Positions 17,415 to 28,459 of a DNA stretch of 64,000 bases are shown one piece after another. Source of the DNA: Peribacillus huizhouensis (GTDB taxonomy: Bacteria; Bacillota; Bacilli; Bacillales; DSM-1321); the NCBI RefSeq assembly GCF_014138605.1, contig NZ_JACJHX010000011.1:1-64000 (forward strand), given 5' to 3'. The notes below the pieces were generated by a model. That model was given only the letters and a program-made list of their open reading frames with translations. It did not search any database and had not been told where the DNA came from. The position numbers and the translations under genes are program-made. The stretch's first letter is position 1; each line of letters opens with the position of its first letter.

Positions 17415-18953
17415 ATGCCAAACCAAAATAAACATTATCAAAATTTACCACAATACCCGGAACCTTATTGGCGGGACCATCTTTCCTTCCCAAATTTCCC
17501 AAAGCTAACTCAAGATATAGAAACTGATGTTGCTATAGTTGGCGGAGGAATTACCGGAATCACTAGTGCTTACCTCCTTGCAAAAAGAGGAATACGGACA
17601 GTACTTATCGAGGCCGGTTCTCTTTTGACTGGCACGACAGGACATACCACTGCGAAGATCACTGCACAACACGGCTTAATTTATGATCAACTCATTACTG
17701 ATCATGGTGAAGAAAAAGCAAAATTATATTATCAAGCGAATATAGAAGCGATGGACTTTATTCAGAAAACAGCTGATACACATCGTATTGATTGTGATCT
17801 AACGAAAGAAGATGCCTACGTTTACGCTGAAACAGATGAATATGCTAAGCAAATTGAAAGTGAAATGAAAGCATATGAAAGACTTGGAATTCCTGGTGAA
17901 TATACCGATACCATTCCTTTTTCCATTCCGTGTAAAGCGGCAATTGTTATGAAAAATCAATATCAGTTCCATCCATTGAAATATCTAACCGGTTTACTCC
18001 CTCATATAACAAGCGCCCATGGGGCAATTTTTGAACATACGACAGCAATGAAAGTCAAGGATGGGGAAAAACCAGTAATTATTACAGACAATGGGGCAAC
18101 AATAACATGTAATTATGTGATAACAGCTTCCCATTTCCCATTCAATGACGAAATGGGACTCTATTTTGCAAGAATGCATGCAGAACGCTCTTATGTATTA
18201 GCTGTTAAAACGAAGAATGAGTTCCCTGGTGGAATGTATATTAGTGCAGACAATCCAACGAGAACATTTCGTTATACCGATTTAAATGGAGAAAAACTCG
18301 TTCTTATAGGGGGCGAAACGCATAAAACGGGACAAGGGATTTCCATGATCGAGCATTACGAAATGGTCCATGACTTTGCAGAAAAACATTTTGGAATTAA
18401 CGATATTCCTTATCGCTGGTCAGCACAAGACTATGTAACTCCTGATAAATTACCATATATCGGCCCGATAACGGCCAATCATCCAAACGTACTGGTAGCA
18501 ACAGGTTATGCTAAATGGGGAATGACAAAAGGAACAATTGCAGCAAAAATTATGACAGATGCGATCGTAAACGAAGAAAATCGCTACTCAGAGCTCTTTA
18601 GCCCTTCACGTTCGCATTTTAAAGGTGCAGCGAATATTGTAAAAGACAATCTTGATGTTGCAAAACACTTAATTCAAGGAAAGTTTGCGATGGTGTCTAT
18701 AATGCCAGAGGATTTAAAGAATGACGAAGGAGCCATAGTAAAGGTTAATGGAGACAAAGCAGGATGTTACCGTGACATGGATGGAACTCTACATATAGTA
18801 GACTCCACCTGTACCCATATGGGCTGTGAAGTAGAATGGAACAGTGGCGAGCGAACATGGGACTGCCCTTGCCATGGTTCTCGATACTCGATAACCGGGG
18901 AGGTTCTGGAAGGACCAGCCGTTGAGCCATTAAAACAAATTACACTAGACTAG
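17415..18953 (+). CDS. yhfW: FAD-dependent oxidoreductase with C-terminal Rieske domain (YhfW-like)
   Basis: 512 aa. The DAO-type FAD domain begins with the dinucleotide motif DVAIVGGGITGITSAYLL (39-56) and ends near residue 400 with the FAD-contact VLVATGYAKWGMTKG. The last ~85 residues are a Rieske [2Fe-2S] domain with ligands C466 and H468 (CTHMGC) and C484 and H487 (CPCHGS). The fusion matches Bacillus YhfW, a putative amine or amino-acid oxidase of unknown substrate. ATG 17415 has TTAGGAGGCACC upstream. Confidence 0.88.
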   Translation: MPNQNKHYQNLPQYPEPYWRDHLSFPNFPKLTQDIETDVAIVGGGITGITSAYLLAKRGIRTVLIEAGSLLTGTTGHTTAKITAQHGLIYDQLITDHGEEKAKLYYQANIEAMDFIQKTADTHRIDCDLTKEDAYVYAETDEYAKQIESEMKAYERLGIPGEYTDTIPFSIPCKAAIVMKNQYQFHPLKYLTGLLPHITSAHGAIFEHTTAMKVKDGEKPVIITDNGATITCNYVITASHFPFNDEMGLYFARMHAERSYVLAVKTKNEFPGGMYISADNPTRTFRYTDLNGEKLVLIGGETHKTGQGISMIEHYEMVHDFAEKHFGINDIPYRWSAQDYVTPDKLPYIGPITANHPNVLVATGYAKWGMTKGTIAAKIMTDAIVNEENRYSELFSPSRSHFKGAANIVKDNLDVAKHLIQGKFAMVSIMPEDLKNDEGAIVKVNGDKAGCYRDMDGTLHIVDSTCTHMGCEVEWNSGERTWDCPCHGSRYSITGEVLEGPAVEPLKQITLD

Positions 18954-18974
18954 CCCTCAGTTTAAGAACATGAA

Positions 18975-19078
18975 GAGGGTGTCACAAGGGGCAGACCTCG
19001 CACTCTAAATCAGTTTGTAGTGTTCCGAACACTGTATTTAGCTGTTGCGTAGTCTGACTCTTTTCTTTTGGCCCCCTC
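18975..19078. terminator. Family C palindromic repeat, copy 5, after yhfW
   Basis: Ends GAGGGTGTC and GGCCCCCTC, arms GGGGCAGACCTCGCACTCTA and GCGTAGTCTGACTC, core ...AATCAGT...CTGTATTTAG. It sits 22 nt after the yhfW stop codon, in the orientation of copy 2. Confidence 0.65.
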
Positions 19079-19164
19079 TTTAATTCTTTAATAAAGGCAT
19101 GTTCACCTGACGTTTATCGTATCTTAATAGATAGAAATCGCTCAGAAAGGATGTGTTCTTTTAC

Positions 19165-19839
19165 ATGAATTACGAGTCCTTCCCTCCATTTCAAGGTGAA
19201 GCCAATTATCATTCACGTGAGTGTCCTAACAAATTAACCGTTAACGGTGAAGCAACCATTCAAGCTTCTCCAAATCAGGCGATTATTACATTAGGTGTAA
19301 TCACAGAAAATAAGGACCCTATCTTGGCGCAACAGCAAAATGCTACAGCAATGGCCAAAATTCTTACAGGATTAGGTAAACTCGGCATTCCAGATGACCA
19401 AATTAAAACGAAGGAATATCGTATGGATCCCCAATATGAATATCTGGATGGTAAAGAGATTTTCAAAAATTACAAAGTACATCATATGATTGAAATTCTA
19501 ACAAAAAATATTGATCGAGTTGGCAACATCGTTGACACATCCATCAAAAATGGAGCCAACTCTGTTTCAAATATTCGTTTTTCATTATCCAATCATGATA
19601 TGTATTATCATCAAGCGCTTGAACTTGCCTTCCAAAATGCCAAACAAAAAGCATTAGCATTAGCGAAGGCTGCTAATATTACTTTGCAACAAATTCCCGA
19701 AACCATTGAAGAAATCCCAACTGGATTACTGCCAGTTCTATATCAAACTAGCTTCGTAGCAAAGGCTGCCTCTACACAAATTCAACCTGGTGAATTAGAA
19801 ATTAAAGCGAGTGTAAAAGTCATTTATACGTTTCACTAA
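19165..19839 (+). CDS. SIMPL-domain protein (DUF541)
   Basis: 224 aa. The SIMPL pattern is clear: an N-terminal strand TVNGEATIQASPNQAIITLGV, the block VQ-type IKTKEYRMDPQYEY, and late GELEIKASVKVIYTF. Length and order fit the family (about 210-240 aa). Family members form beta-rich oligomers in the envelope or cytosol; biochemical function is unknown. No classical signal peptide is visible. ATG 19165 is favoured over an in-frame GTG at 19153, because AAAGGA (19146-19151) touches the latter. It is convergent with purU, only 3 nt away. Confidence 0.8.
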   Translation: MNYESFPPFQGEANYHSRECPNKLTVNGEATIQASPNQAIITLGVITENKDPILAQQQNATAMAKILTGLGKLGIPDDQIKTKEYRMDPQYEYLDGKEIFKNYKVHHMIEILTKNIDRVGNIVDTSIKNGANSVSNIRFSLSNHDMYYHQALELAFQNAKQKALALAKAANITLQQIPETIEEIPTGLLPVLYQTSFVAKAASTQIQPGELEIKASVKVIYTFH

Positions 19840-19842
19840 CCT

Positions 19843-20742
19843 TTAAAATACAACCGTTTTATTATGATGAACGATAATTCGATCCTCGAGATGCCATCTA
19901 ACAGCACGTGCCAATACCCTTCTCTCGATGGAACGGCCGATTTTCTTCAGATCATCCGTATGATCCCGATGATCAACTCGATCCGTATCTTGCTCAATAA
20001 TCGGCCCTTCATCGAGGTCATTGGTCACATAATGGGAAGTTGCTCCAATTAATTTTACCCCACGGTCATAGGCCCGCTCATACGGTCTTGCTCCGATAAA
20101 TGCTGGTAAAAAGGAATGATGAATATTAATAATCCGATTTGGGTGAGCCGAGACAAAATCAGGAGTCAGAATTTGCATATATCTTGCCAAGACAATCAAA
20201 TCCACTTCATATTCTTCGAGAAGTTTTAGTTGCTTTGCCTCTACCTCTTTACGAATGTCTCTATTAGCAGGTAAATAATAAAACGGAATGTGAAGAGATT
20301 CAACGATTTCACGAGCATCTTCGTGATTACTAATAACAAGTGCAATATCTGCTAGTAAATCCCCACTTTGCCATTCCCAAAGCAATTCCAGCAAACAATG
20401 AGGCTCTTTTGAAACAAATATTGCAATTTTCTTAAGATCACTTACATTCGTATATTTCCACTTCATCGAAAACTTGGATGCTATCGGTTCAAAAGCTTCC
20501 GCCATCGCCTTCGCCCTCTTCTCTAACTCAGGACATTCAAATTCAATTCTTGTAAAAAATGTCCCCCCATTAGGGTCCATTGAATATTGACTTAATTCGA
20601 CGATATTCGCATCAAATTCTTGTAAAAAGGTAGATACAGCTGCAACAATGCCTGGCTGATCAGGACATTTTATCATTAGTCGACCAGTATTTTTATGAGT
20701 TTCCTTAAATGCAGGAAGGTGATCCTGAGCAAATGGTGTCAT
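19843..20742 (-). CDS. purU: Formyltetrahydrofolate deformylase
   Basis: 299-aa enzyme that hydrolyses 10-formyl-THF to formate and THF, balancing one-carbon pools and supplying formate. An N-terminal ACT domain (about 18-95, GRLMIKCPDQPGIVAAVSTFL) precedes the formyltransferase-fold domain. Its signature is IINIHHSFLPAFIGARPYERAYDRGVKLIGATSHYV with DEGPIIEQ after it. ATG 20742 gives the length usual for Bacillus PurU; a 32-residue upstream extension has no properly spaced ribosome site. Confidence 0.93.
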   Translation of the reverse strand: MTPFAQDHLPAFKETHKNTGRLMIKCPDQPGIVAAVSTFLQEFDANIVELSQYSMDPNGGTFFTRIEFECPELEKRAKAMAEAFEPIASKFSMKWKYTNVSDLKKIAIFVSKEPHCLLELLWEWQSGDLLADIALVISNHEDAREIVESLHIPFYYLPANRDIRKEVEAKQLKLLEEYEVDLIVLARYMQILTPDFVSAHPNRIINIHHSFLPAFIGARPYERAYDRGVKLIGATSHYVTNDLDEGPIIEQDTDRVDHRDHTDDLKKIGRSIERRVLARAVRWHLEDRIIVHHNKTVVF

Positions 20743-20823
20743 AATTATTCCAACTTTCTTTACTAGATTTGCTCTATTATACTTCATTCCTGTATTTGAA
20801 CAAAGTGAATAATCATAGAAAAA

Positions 20824-20980
20824 GCCACCATTTCCCATGAAGGATCAATCATGTAGCAAGCTACACTCGCCTAATCACAATGGTGGAGGTGAAGAACCAG
20901 ATTACGGGGTCCTTTCTTAATAAGGTAAGTATATCTGCAAAGGCTATATTAGTAAGTCGCGAAGCCCCTTCCCCATATGA
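20824..20980. repeat. Interspersed repeat family B, copy 1
   Basis: Shares GCCACCAT-T-CCATGAAGGATCAATC and TGTAG with 46150-46192. It also shares the GTAGC-GCTACAC...CCTAATCACAATGGTGG block and the terminal AGTAAGT-GCGAAGCCCC with the reverse complement of 39580-39715. It lies between the divergent purU and glnS. Confidence 0.7.
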
Positions 20981-21191
20981 TATGTTAGAGTTGACCATTC
21001 CCCATTTTTATTCATTTTCTAGTATTTTTTACAAATATATTTGATAAAATTAGTGAGTCAATAGAATGAACAAGTTCTTTATATACTTAAACTACTTTAT
21101 CATCCACTAATCTTCTAAGATCTATTTTCATCTAGGGTAATCCATGCTTATTTGGAAAAGATATGAATAAGGAGTGGGTAGACGACCGATA

Positions 21192-21229
21192 ATGGATGCA
21201 TGCCTAATTTTACAATGGGCATAATCCAT
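21192..21229 (+). promoter_or_regulatory. Leader hairpin upstream of glnS
   Basis: ATGGAT (21192-21197) and ATGCC (21200-21204) pair with GGCAT (21218-21222) and ATCCAT (21224-21229), leaving a 13-nt loop. It is 86 nt ahead of the start codon and is followed by GGAAAAAAA, not a T run, so it is not a terminator for glnS. No T-box consensus is present. A possible promoter is at 21041-21067 (TTGATA, 15 bp, TAGAAT), weakly supported. Function is unknown. Confidence 0.35.
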
Positions 21230-21315
21230 GGAAAAAAAACTGTATTTATGGTATATATGGAGATAAAATTAAATGTAAATTATACGAGTTTATATTTGAA
21301 AGAGGTCGAAACTAA

Positions 21316-22971
21316 TTGGAACATAATTCTTCGAATTTTATAAGAAATATTATTAAAGAAGATTTAGAAACAGGAAAGCATGATCACATCATCACTCGCT
21401 TTCCACCTGAACCTAATGGATATTTACACATTGGACATGCTAAATCAATCATTTTAAACTTTAGTGTAGCCGATGAATTTGGCGGAAAGACCAATCTGCG
21501 TTTCGATGATACGAATCCACTGAAGGAAGATATAGAGTACGTGAATTCTATCAAAGAAGATGTAAAATGGCTTGGCTACGACTGGGATAACCTGTTCTTT
21601 GCATCCAATTACTTCGATGAAATGTACGACCGTGCTGTTTTATTAATCAAGAAAGGCTTAGCCTATATTGATGATTTAAATGCTGATGAAATTCGTGAAT
21701 ATCGAGGTACGTTAACGGAGCCTGGCAAAAACAGTCCATATCGTGACCGTTCTATTGAAGACAATCTAGAACTTTTTGAAAAAATGCGCAATGGTGAATT
21801 TGCAAACGGTGAAAAAGTTCTACGTGCAAAAATTGATATGACTTCTCCAAATATCAACCTTCGTGACCCTGTCATTTATCGAATTGCACATGCTACCCAC
21901 CATAATACAGGTGATAAATGGTGTATTTATCCGATGTACGCTTTCGCTCACCCACTTGAGGATGCGATTGAAGATGTGACACATTCCCTTTGTACACTTG
22001 AATTTGAAGACCAACGTCCACTTTATAATTGGGTTGTTGAGCAATGTGAAATGAAAAGCGTCCCTCAACAATATGAGTTTGGTCGTTTAAATCTGACAAA
22101 TACCGTTATGAGTAAACGTAAACTGAAGCAACTTGTCGATGAAGGCGTTGTGGACGGATGGGATGATCCTCGTATGCCAACCATCTCAGGGTTAAGAAGA
22201 CGTGGGTACACACCTGAAGCCATTCGTGCTTTCTGTCAAGAAATCGGTGTATCAAAAGCATACGGTACTATTGATAGCCAAGTTCTTGATCATTTTGTTC
22301 GTGAAGATTTGAAGCTAAAAGCACCTCGGACAATGGGAATCTTAAAACCACTTAAAGTGGTGATTACCAATTACCCAGAAGGCCAAGTAGAGTGGCTTGA
22401 AGCAGAAATTAATCCGGAAAATCCTGAAATGGGCACGAGACAAATTCCATTCTCACGTGAAATTTATGTGGAGCAAGACGACTTCATGGAAAATCCACCG
22501 AAGAAATACTTCCGTCTTTTCCCGGGCAATGAAGTTCGCTTAAAACATGCTTATTTCATTAAATGTGAGGAAGTAATTAAGGACGAAGATGGCAATGTAA
22601 TTGAGCTACGTTGCACATATGATCCGGAAACGAAAAGTGGGTCTGGATTTACTGGTCGTAAAGTGAAAGGAACATTGCACTGGGTAGATGCTACTCATGC
22701 AGTACCTGCAGAGTTCCGTAATTATCAACCTTTAATTCTTGATGAAGAGCCAAGTGAAGATGAAGAAGAAAAATCTTTCCTCGAGCTTATTAATCCTGAT
22801 TCCCTTGAGATTCTACAAGGATTTGTAGAGCCCAATATGAAAGATATTCAACCGCAAGATAAGTTCCAATTCTTCCGTCACGGCTATTACAATGTAGATC
22901 CGAAGCATACATCAGACGGACAATTAGTTCTGAATCAAATCGTTGAATTAAAAAGCTCGTTTAAACTATAA
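21316..22971 (+). CDS. glnS: Glutaminyl-tRNA synthetase
   Basis: 551-aa class I synthetase charging tRNA-Gln directly. HIGH motif GYLHIGH (36-41), KMSKS counterpart VMSKRKL (264-270), the catalytic-core start [10 protein letters not shown] and the two C-terminal anticodon-binding beta-barrels are all recognisable. Discrimination from GluRS rests on the GlnRS-specific barrel domain and on NWVVEQC-type core residues. Most Bacillaceae make Gln-tRNA by GatCAB amidation and lack this enzyme. The start is TTG 21316 with GAAAGAGG upstream. Codon use looks like neighbouring genes by eye. Confidence 0.95.
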   Translation: MEHNSSNFIRNIIKEDLETGKHDHIITRFPPEPNGYLHIGHAKSIILNFSVADEFGGKTNLRFDDTNPLKEDIEYVNSIKEDVKWLGYDWDNLFFASNYFDEMYDRAVLLIKKGLAYIDDLNADEIREYRGTLTEPGKNSPYRDRSIEDNLELFEKMRNGEFANGEKVLRAKIDMTSPNINLRDPVIYRIAHATHHNTGDKWCIYPMYAFAHPLEDAIEDVTHSLCTLEFEDQRPLYNWVVEQCEMKSVPQQYEFGRLNLTNTVMSKRKLKQLVDEGVVDGWDDPRMPTISGLRRRGYTPEAIRAFCQEIGVSKAYGTIDSQVLDHFVREDLKLKAPRTMGILKPLKVVITNYPEGQVEWLEAEINPENPEMGTRQIPFSREIYVEQDDFMENPPKKYFRLFPGNEVRLKHAYFIKCEEVIKDEDGNVIELRCTYDPETKSGSGFTGRKVKGTLHWVDATHAVPAEFRNYQPLILDEEPSEDEEEKSFLELINPDSLEILQGFVEPNMKDIQPQDKFQFFRHGYYNVDPKHTSDGQLVLNQIVELKSSFKL

Positions 22972-22975
22972 GAGT

Positions 22976-23096
22976 AAGAGGCTGTCTGAAACAGATTTGT
23001 ACTCACATCTTCTATACAGTTTATTTATGATATTATCGCCATATTATAAACTGTATAGAGTAAATGTGGGTGCTAATCTTTTCGAGACCGCCTCTT
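22976..23096. terminator. Family C palindromic repeat, copy 6, bidirectional terminator
   Basis: Outer arms AAGAGG-GTCT and AGAC-CCTCTT and a perfect inner 13-bp pair CTATACAGTTTAT/ATAAACTGTATAG. It separates the convergent glnS and pxpA genes. The GGGTCTGAC boxes are degenerate here, so this is a divergent member. Confidence 0.6.
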
Positions 23097-23122
23097 TTCT
23101 CTTTTATATGAGCATGCAATTT

Positions 23123-23884
23123 TTATCTTTTTATTCTACTGACTTCAATTCCAGCATGCACCAGCGATTCAGAAATATACTTAGCTATTTCAACCGCATG
23201 CTCGCTATCTCCGTGAATGCAAACCGTATCTGCGCGGATCGATAATTCTGTTCCTTGGATTGTTTTTACTTTATGTTCTCGAACCATCTTCAACACTTGA
23301 GCAGCAGCAAGCTTTGAATCTGTAATTGTTGCATTAGCTTCTTTTCTAGAAGTTAATGTGCCATCTTGTTGATACGTTCGATCAGAAAAAACTTCCGATG
23401 CTGTATGTAAGCCGATTTTCTCTCCTGACTTGATTAGTTCACTACCAGCTAATCCGAATAAAATCAGTTCTGGGTCTACTTGATATATGGCTTCTGCGAT
23501 TGCATTGGCCATTTCTTTGTTTTTCGCTGCCATATTATAAAGAGCTCCATGCGGTTTTACATGTGCAAGGTTGCCCCCTTCTGCTTTGACAAAGGCAGAT
23601 AATGCACCAATTTGATACAAAACAAGATCGTTTATCTCTTTAGGAGTCATGCTAATGTCCCTTCTTCCAAAACCGACTAAGTCTTGAAAGCCTGGGTGAG
23701 CACCAATTCCAACATTTTTCTCTAACGCAAGCTTCACCGTTTTCCTCATTGTAGAAGGATCGCCTGCGTGAAAACCACAAGCAATATTTGCAGAACTAAC
23801 GTAATTTAGGATTTCCTCATCTCTTCCCATCCTATATGCACCAAAGCTTTCGCCCAGATCACAGTTTAAATCAACTTTAAGCAT
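23123..23884 (-). CDS. pxpA: 5-oxoprolinase subunit A (LamB/YcsF family)
   Basis: 253 aa with the family's opening [17 protein letters not shown], the metal-site [12 protein letters not shown] (about 33-44), GAHPGF and [10 protein letters not shown]. PxpABC hydrolyses 5-oxoproline (pyroglutamate) to glutamate using ATP, a housekeeping salvage reaction. It is the last gene of pxpB-pxpC-pxpA, 10 nt after pxpC; ATG 23884 follows GGAGGGATAGA. Confidence 0.94.
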   Translation of the reverse strand: MLKVDLNCDLGESFGAYRMGRDEEILNYVSSANIACGFHAGDPSTMRKTVKLALEKNVGIGAHPGFQDLVGFGRRDISMTPKEINDLVLYQIGALSAFVKAEGGNLAHVKPHGALYNMAAKNKEMANAIAEAIYQVDPELILFGLAGSELIKSGEKIGLHTASEVFSDRTYQQDGTLTSRKEANATITDSKLAAAQVLKMVREHKVKTIQGTELSIRADTVCIHGDSEHAVEIAKYISESLVHAGIEVSRIKR

Positions 23885-23894
23885 TCTATCCCTC

Positions 23895-24896
23895 CTATCT
23901 GTGTAAAAGCGAGATACCCAATCTTAATTGTTTAATCTGCTCTTCTCTTTCTAAATATTTCAATTGAGACTCTTCGACCGAAATTAGTCTAAATTGCAAC
24001 TTATCTCCTGGTTTTGCTTGTGCAATGACTGGCAAATCGACCGACGAGATTTGGGCAATTTTCGGATAGCCACCTGTCGTTTGCCGATCAGCCATTAAGA
24101 CAATTGGGTTTCCTTCAGCTGGTACTTGGATCGTTCCAAAGCTAACCGCCTCCGACACCATTTCTTTATCTGTAGATAAAGCGAGGTGGCACCCATTTAG
24201 TCGGTAGCCCATCCGATCAGATTGTGAGGACACCATAAACTCTTCTCGAAAAAAGGCCTGTTTGCTTTCTTCCGTAAACCAGTGATATTGACGACCTACA
24301 ATCACCCTAATTGGCTTTTTATCGATATAGCATGCTGTGATCATCGGATCGACCTTCCACGTAGCCTCGATATAATCTCGTTCCCCTATCTCATTAGATA
24401 ATTGCTGAAAAATCCGTTTACTGCATGAAGTCATTCGCTCCATATTAAGGACATCGCCTGCTTTTAACGGACGACCGAGAAATCCTCCTATTCCTGCTCT
24501 TATATAAGTAGAATCACTACCCATCACTGTTGTAACTTGATAACTACCAGCCACAGCTAGATATGCGCGGCAACCCGTTTTACATGGTCCAAATGAAAGC
24601 TTGCTACCCTTTCTAACTAAAATAGGGCGCCAGAGATCAACCGGAACACCATTAATTTTCGGAGATAAATTCCCTCCTGCAAGTGAAATAAGGGTGTTTT
24701 CAGTAAATTCAATAACTGGACCTATTAGTGTAATTTCAAGGGCTGATTTGTTTTCTTCATTCCCAACTAGAAGATTGGCTATTCTATGTGCCAACTGATC
24801 CATAGCTCCGCTTGCAATGACTCCATACTTCTGCAAACCATATCTTCCTAAATCCTGAACAGTTGTAAGTAGGCCAGGTTTAATGATTTTTATCAT
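23895..24896 (-). CDS. pxpC: 5-oxoprolinase subunit C (KipA/biotin-dependent carboxylase-like)
   Basis: 333 aa of the KipA/PxpC family, recognisable by [23 protein letters not shown] at the start (split here as [12 protein letters not shown] at 7-18), [16 protein letters not shown] [12 protein letters not shown] and the closing [17 protein letters not shown]. It forms a complex with PxpB and PxpA. It overlaps pxpB by 17 nt. In B. subtilis the same proteins were first described as KipI/KipA acting on the sporulation kinase KinA. Confidence 0.93.
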   Translation of the reverse strand: MIKIIKPGLLTTVQDLGRYGLQKYGVIASGAMDQLAHRIANLLVGNEENKSALEITLIGPVIEFTENTLISLAGGNLSPKINGVPVDLWRPILVRKGSKLSFGPCKTGCRAYLAVAGSYQVTTVMGSDSTYIRAGIGGFLGRPLKAGDVLNMERMTSCSKRIFQQLSNEIGERDYIEATWKVDPMITACYIDKKPIRVIVGRQYHWFTEESKQAFFREEFMVSSQSDRMGYRLNGCHLALSTDKEMVSEAVSFGTIQVPAEGNPIVLMADRQTTGGYPKIAQISSVDLPVIAQAKPGDKLQFRLISVEESQLKYLEREEQIKQLRLGISLLHR

Positions 24897-25599
24897 CCCT
24901 ATCCTCCCAATCGATGTATTCCTGATACGTAATTTCTTTAAATGTAACTAAATCCCCCGCTTGTAATAAACTAGGCGGATTATTGAAAGGACGGAACAAT
25001 TGAATCGGTGACCGGCCAATTATTTGCCAGCCTCCGGGAGTTTCGATAGAGTAAATACCTGTTTGATTCCCTGCTATCCCAACTGAACCTGCAGGAATTG
25101 TTAAGCGGGGCGTTTCCTTCCTTGGTGCAGCAATTTTTTCAGACATGCCGCCCATATATGGAAAACCAGGCGCGAAGCCAATCATATGTACGTTGTATGT
25201 AGTTGTTTTATGAATTCTAACAACTTCTTCAATGCTAAGTCCGTTATGGCTAGCTACAAAATCTAGATCAGGGCCTAATTCTCCTCCATAGCAGACTGGA
25301 ATTTCTACCACTCTTGGATCTTGAGTTTCTTCCAATAATAATCCAGCCATACCCTCTCGCAGTTTCTCACACGCTTTATCATATGGATAATGACCATCCT
25401 TAACAAGTTCATGATGCCCCATATCATATAACACCGTCACAGTCGTAAATGCCGGAATATACTCAATCATCCACTCAAATCGATTTTGATCAAGAAAAGA
25501 AGCAACTGCACGGACTTTCTTCTGTATATCTAGAGAAATTGTAGTCCCCAGTTCAATCATAATTCCATTGTCTCCAAATGGGTGTAATTGATAGTCCAT
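24880..25599 (-). CDS. pxpB: 5-oxoprolinase subunit B (KipI family)
   Basis: 239 aa, first gene of the pxpBCA operon. Family signatures are PVCYGGELGPDLDFVA, HMIGFAPGFPYMGGM and GSVGIAGNQTGIYSIETPGGW (the last near 167-187). It pairs with PxpC as the ATP- and oxoproline-handling part of the enzyme; B. subtilis KipI also inhibits KinA. ATG 25599 follows GGAGGTGGAAT. Confidence 0.93.
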   Translation of the reverse strand: MDYQLHPFGDNGIMIELGTTISLDIQKKVRAVASFLDQNRFEWMIEYIPAFTTVTVLYDMGHHELVKDGHYPYDKACEKLREGMAGLLLEETQDPRVVEIPVCYGGELGPDLDFVASHNGLSIEEVVRIHKTTTYNVHMIGFAPGFPYMGGMSEKIAAPRKETPRLTIPAGSVGIAGNQTGIYSIETPGGWQIIGRSPIQLFRPFNNPPSLLQAGDLVTFKEITYQEYIDWEDRDDKNH

Positions 25600-25734
25600 A
25601 TTCCACCTCCAGCTTAAATTGTACTATTTTCTAATTATATAAATCCACTTTCCCTTTTTTATAAAAAAATAGCCGTTCGCTACAGAATGACTACTCACTT
25701 ACTTTTATTGCATGCTTTATTCTGCCCGTACTCA

Positions 25735-26703
25735 TTATTTCAAATGAAATAATAGAAGCAAATCCCCATATCCTTCTTCTTCCATATTTTCTTTTCGGAT
25801 AAATCGTAAAGCAGCAGAATTAATACAATAGCGTAGTCCCTTTGGACCAGGACCATCTTCAAAAACATGGCCTAAATGTGAGTCGGCTTCTTTACTACGC
25901 ACTTCTGTTCTTGTCATACGATGGCTTAGATCAACACTTTCCTTCACATATCCGGAAAGTATTGGCTTAGTAAAACTCGGCCAACCACAGCCACTGTCAA
26001 ATTGATTACTCGAACTGAATAAAGGCTCTCCTGAAACAATATCTACGTAAATACCTTCCTGCTTATTATCCCAATATTGGTTTTCAAAAGGTGGCTCCGT
26101 GCCATTTTCTTGAGTCACAAAGTACTGCATAGCAGATAATCGTTCTTTCAGTTCCGATTTATCCTTTGGCCAATGTTCCTTTAGAAAAGAATCACGACCA
26201 CTTCCTTGTCGATATAAAGCATATCGAAATGCATTTTTTTTGTAAAAATCCTGATGGTATTCTTCTGCTTTATAGAAAGTTCCAGCCTTCCGGATTGCAG
26301 TAATAATTGGTTTTTGAAACCGACCACATTCCGCTAATTGCACTTTAGATTTCTCAGCTTCACTCTTTTGATGCTCATTATGATAAAATATGACAGACTG
26401 ATACGCTGTTCCTCGATCAGAAAACTGCCCGACCGCATCCGTTGGATCAATCTGCTGCCAATATAAGTCTAATAATTTTGTATAAGATACTTTTACAGGG
26501 TCATACGTAATCTGAACTGCTTCTACATGCCCAGAAGTACCTACCTTCACTTGTTTATACGTAGGATTTGGTTCATGTCCACCTGTATAACCGGAAACAA
26601 CCTGATGAATTCCCTCCATTTCATCAAAAGGAGATACCATACACCAAAAACAGCCACCAGCAAACGTTGCTAATTGTACTTCCCTTCTCTCCAAATCATT
26701 CAT
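25735..26703 (-). CDS. msrAB: Fused methionine sulfoxide reductase MsrA-MsrB
   Basis: 322 aa repairing both methionine sulfoxide stereoisomers. The MsrA half (about 10-160) has catalytic GGCFWC (C18) and EEYHQDF. The MsrB half (about 180-310) has [14 protein letters not shown] and RYCINSAAL with its catalytic cysteine. The two CxxC zinc sites seen in many MsrB proteins are absent, as in the zinc-free subgroup. ATG 26703 is chosen over GTG 26715 because AAAAGGAG directly abuts the latter. Confidence 0.94.
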   Translation of the reverse strand: MNDLERREVQLATFAGGCFWCMVSPFDEMEGIHQVVSGYTGGHEPNPTYKQVKVGTSGHVEAVQITYDPVKVSYTKLLDLYWQQIDPTDAVGQFSDRGTAYQSVIFYHNEHQKSEAEKSKVQLAECGRFQKPIITAIRKAGTFYKAEEYHQDFYKKNAFRYALYRQGSGRDSFLKEHWPKDKSELKERLSAMQYFVTQENGTEPPFENQYWDNKQEGIYVDIVSGEPLFSSSNQFDSGCGWPSFTKPILSGYVKESVDLSHRMTRTEVRSKEADSHLGHVFEDGPGPKGLRYCINSAALRFIRKENMEEEGYGDLLLLFHLK

Positions 26704-26798
26704 CCGCTTCTTCACTCCTTTTACAATCTAAACCTTCATCATCGGGGATATTAACAGCTGTTAAACAAAGAAAAAGTACTATACAAGAACATCTCAAA

Positions 26799-26884
26799 AA
26801 AGGGTCCGGACCACGCAACTCTCCAGACAGTATAAGTGGATTTCATACTTTATACTATATGGAGGGTTCGAGATCAGACCCTTT
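26799..26884. terminator. Family C palindromic repeat, copy 7, after nupC
   Basis: Perfect outer arms AAAGGGTC and GACCCTTT with a core ACAGTATAAG...CTTTATACTAT. It lies 22 nt downstream of the nupC stop codon on the minus strand. Confidence 0.7.
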
Positions 26885-26905
26885 AGACAACTTTATCTTT
26901 TTTGA

Positions 26906-28084
26906 TTATAGGATAAAGCTTACGATTACTGATGTTAATACACTAACTAATGTTGCGCCGTATAATAACTTCAAGCCAAAGCGGGCAACAGCGTTTCCTT
27001 GTTTTTCATGAAGGCCTTTAACGGCACCAGAAATGATGCCAATTGAAGAAAAGTTTGCAAATGAAACAACGAATACAGAAATGATTCCGATTGTTCTTTC
27101 ACTTAAGCTAGATGCTACATCACTTAAAGAAAGCATAGCTACGAATTCGTTCGTAACCAATTTTGTAGCCATGATGCCGCCTGCCGTTACTGATTCTGAG
27201 ACAGGAACACCCATTAGAATGGCAAATGGCGCAAAGACGTATCCAACAATACCTTGGAATGAAATGCCAAATATTAAATCAAACAAGCTATTCAGACCTG
27301 CCATTAAGGCAACAAAGCCAATTAACATGGCAGCAACAATAATTGCGACCTTGAAGCCATCAATAATGTATTCTCCTAGCATTTCAAAAAAGCTTTGCTT
27401 TTCCGCTTGAACGTCGAGAATGTCTTCTTCTTCTGTTACTGTGTACGGATTAATAATGGAAGCAATAATGAATCCACCAAATAAGTTAATGACAATCGCC
27501 GTTACGACATATTTCGGGTCGATCATCGTCATATAAGCCCCAACAATTCCCATAGAGACCGTAGACATCGCTGAGGCACATAATGTGTAAAGACGATGAG
27601 GCGGCAACTGCCCAAGCTGCTTTTTCACGGTAATGAATACTTCAGATTGTCCAACAAGTGCAGACGCTACAGCATTGTAAGACTCTAGTTTCCCCATGCC
27701 ATTCACTTTGCTAAGTGCCCAACCAATCCATTTCATTATAAAAGGCAGGACTTTAATATGCTGTAAAATTCCAATCAATGCAGAAATAAATATAATTGGA
27801 AGTAGAACATTTAGGAAGAAAGGAAATGAACCTTCATTTGCAATTCCACCAAAAACAAACACAACCCCTTCATTCGCAAATTCTAACAACTTCGTAAATC
27901 CAGTTGCGACTGCTTGAATGACATTGAGACCAATTTTAGTGTTCAATAATACATAGGCTAGGATTAACTGGATAATAATCATCATCATAATTGGTTTGAC
28001 TTTTACTTGTTTACGATTGTTACTTGCAACCCAGGCAAGACCAAGAACAACAATTAAGCCTACGATCGAAATTAAATAATTCAT
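26906..28084 (-). CDS. nupC: Concentrative nucleoside transporter (NupC type)
   Basis: 392-aa CNT-family cation-coupled nucleoside importer with about eight to ten hydrophobic segments. Family motifs are [10 protein letters not shown] (nucleoside-binding region, about 147-156), [14 protein letters not shown], and [28 protein letters not shown] 28084 follows GTGGAGGCGAC. The leader (28085-28190) has a small hairpin (ATAAGT/ACTTAT) but no purine riboswitch that I can recognise. Confidence 0.93.
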   Translation of the reverse strand: MNYLISIVGLIVVLGLAWVASNNRKQVKVKPIMMMIIIQLILAYVLLNTKIGLNVIQAVATGFTKLLEFANEGVVFVFGGIANEGSFPFFLNVLLPIIFISALIGILQHIKVLPFIMKWIGWALSKVNGMGKLESYNAVASALVGQSEVFITVKKQLGQLPPHRLYTLCASAMSTVSMGIVGAYMTMIDPKYVVTAIVINLFGGFIIASIINPYTVTEEEDILDVQAEKQSFFEMLGEYIIDGFKVAIIVAAMLIGFVALMAGLNSLFDLIFGISFQGIVGYVFAPFAILMGVPVSESVTAGGIMATKLVTNEFVAMLSLSDVASSLSERTIGIISVFVVSFANFSSIGIISGAVKGLHEKQGNAVARFGLKLLYGATLVSVLTSVIVSFIL

Positions 28085-28459
28085 TTGTCGCCTCCACTAG
28101 CAGTTTTTTAAGGTTGAACGTCTGACTACGAATCTTACCTATAAGTTTTTTCTACAACTTATATCATGCCCAAATACACAGCACATTTCCCCTAAACGAA
28201 AACGTATTCAAAAGGGATGTCAATCCAATTTATCCCTGTACATTGTTCAATTGATAAGATCATTAAGCAAAATTGATTATAGCAAAAACATATTAAGCTA
28301 ACAAGATATACAAGGTAAAGACTCCTTCTAAAGACATAAATTAGCGCTATTTTATTTAGTTCTATTATAGTAATTCCCTTCTTCCTCATACTTATTAGTA
28401 AAATAATAATATGATTACGAACTGTTTTATATTATATTAATATAATGAAAATTCTAAAA

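Noticed and set aside
21000..21315. T-box riboswitch expected upstream of a tRNA synthetase
   Set aside because: The T-box core (AGGGTGGNACCGCG type) and terminator are absent; only a simple hairpin is present.
28192..28389. 65-codon minus-strand frame upstream of nupC
   Set aside because: No ribosome site before its start, AT-rich hydrophobic translation typical of chance frames, no recognisable motif.
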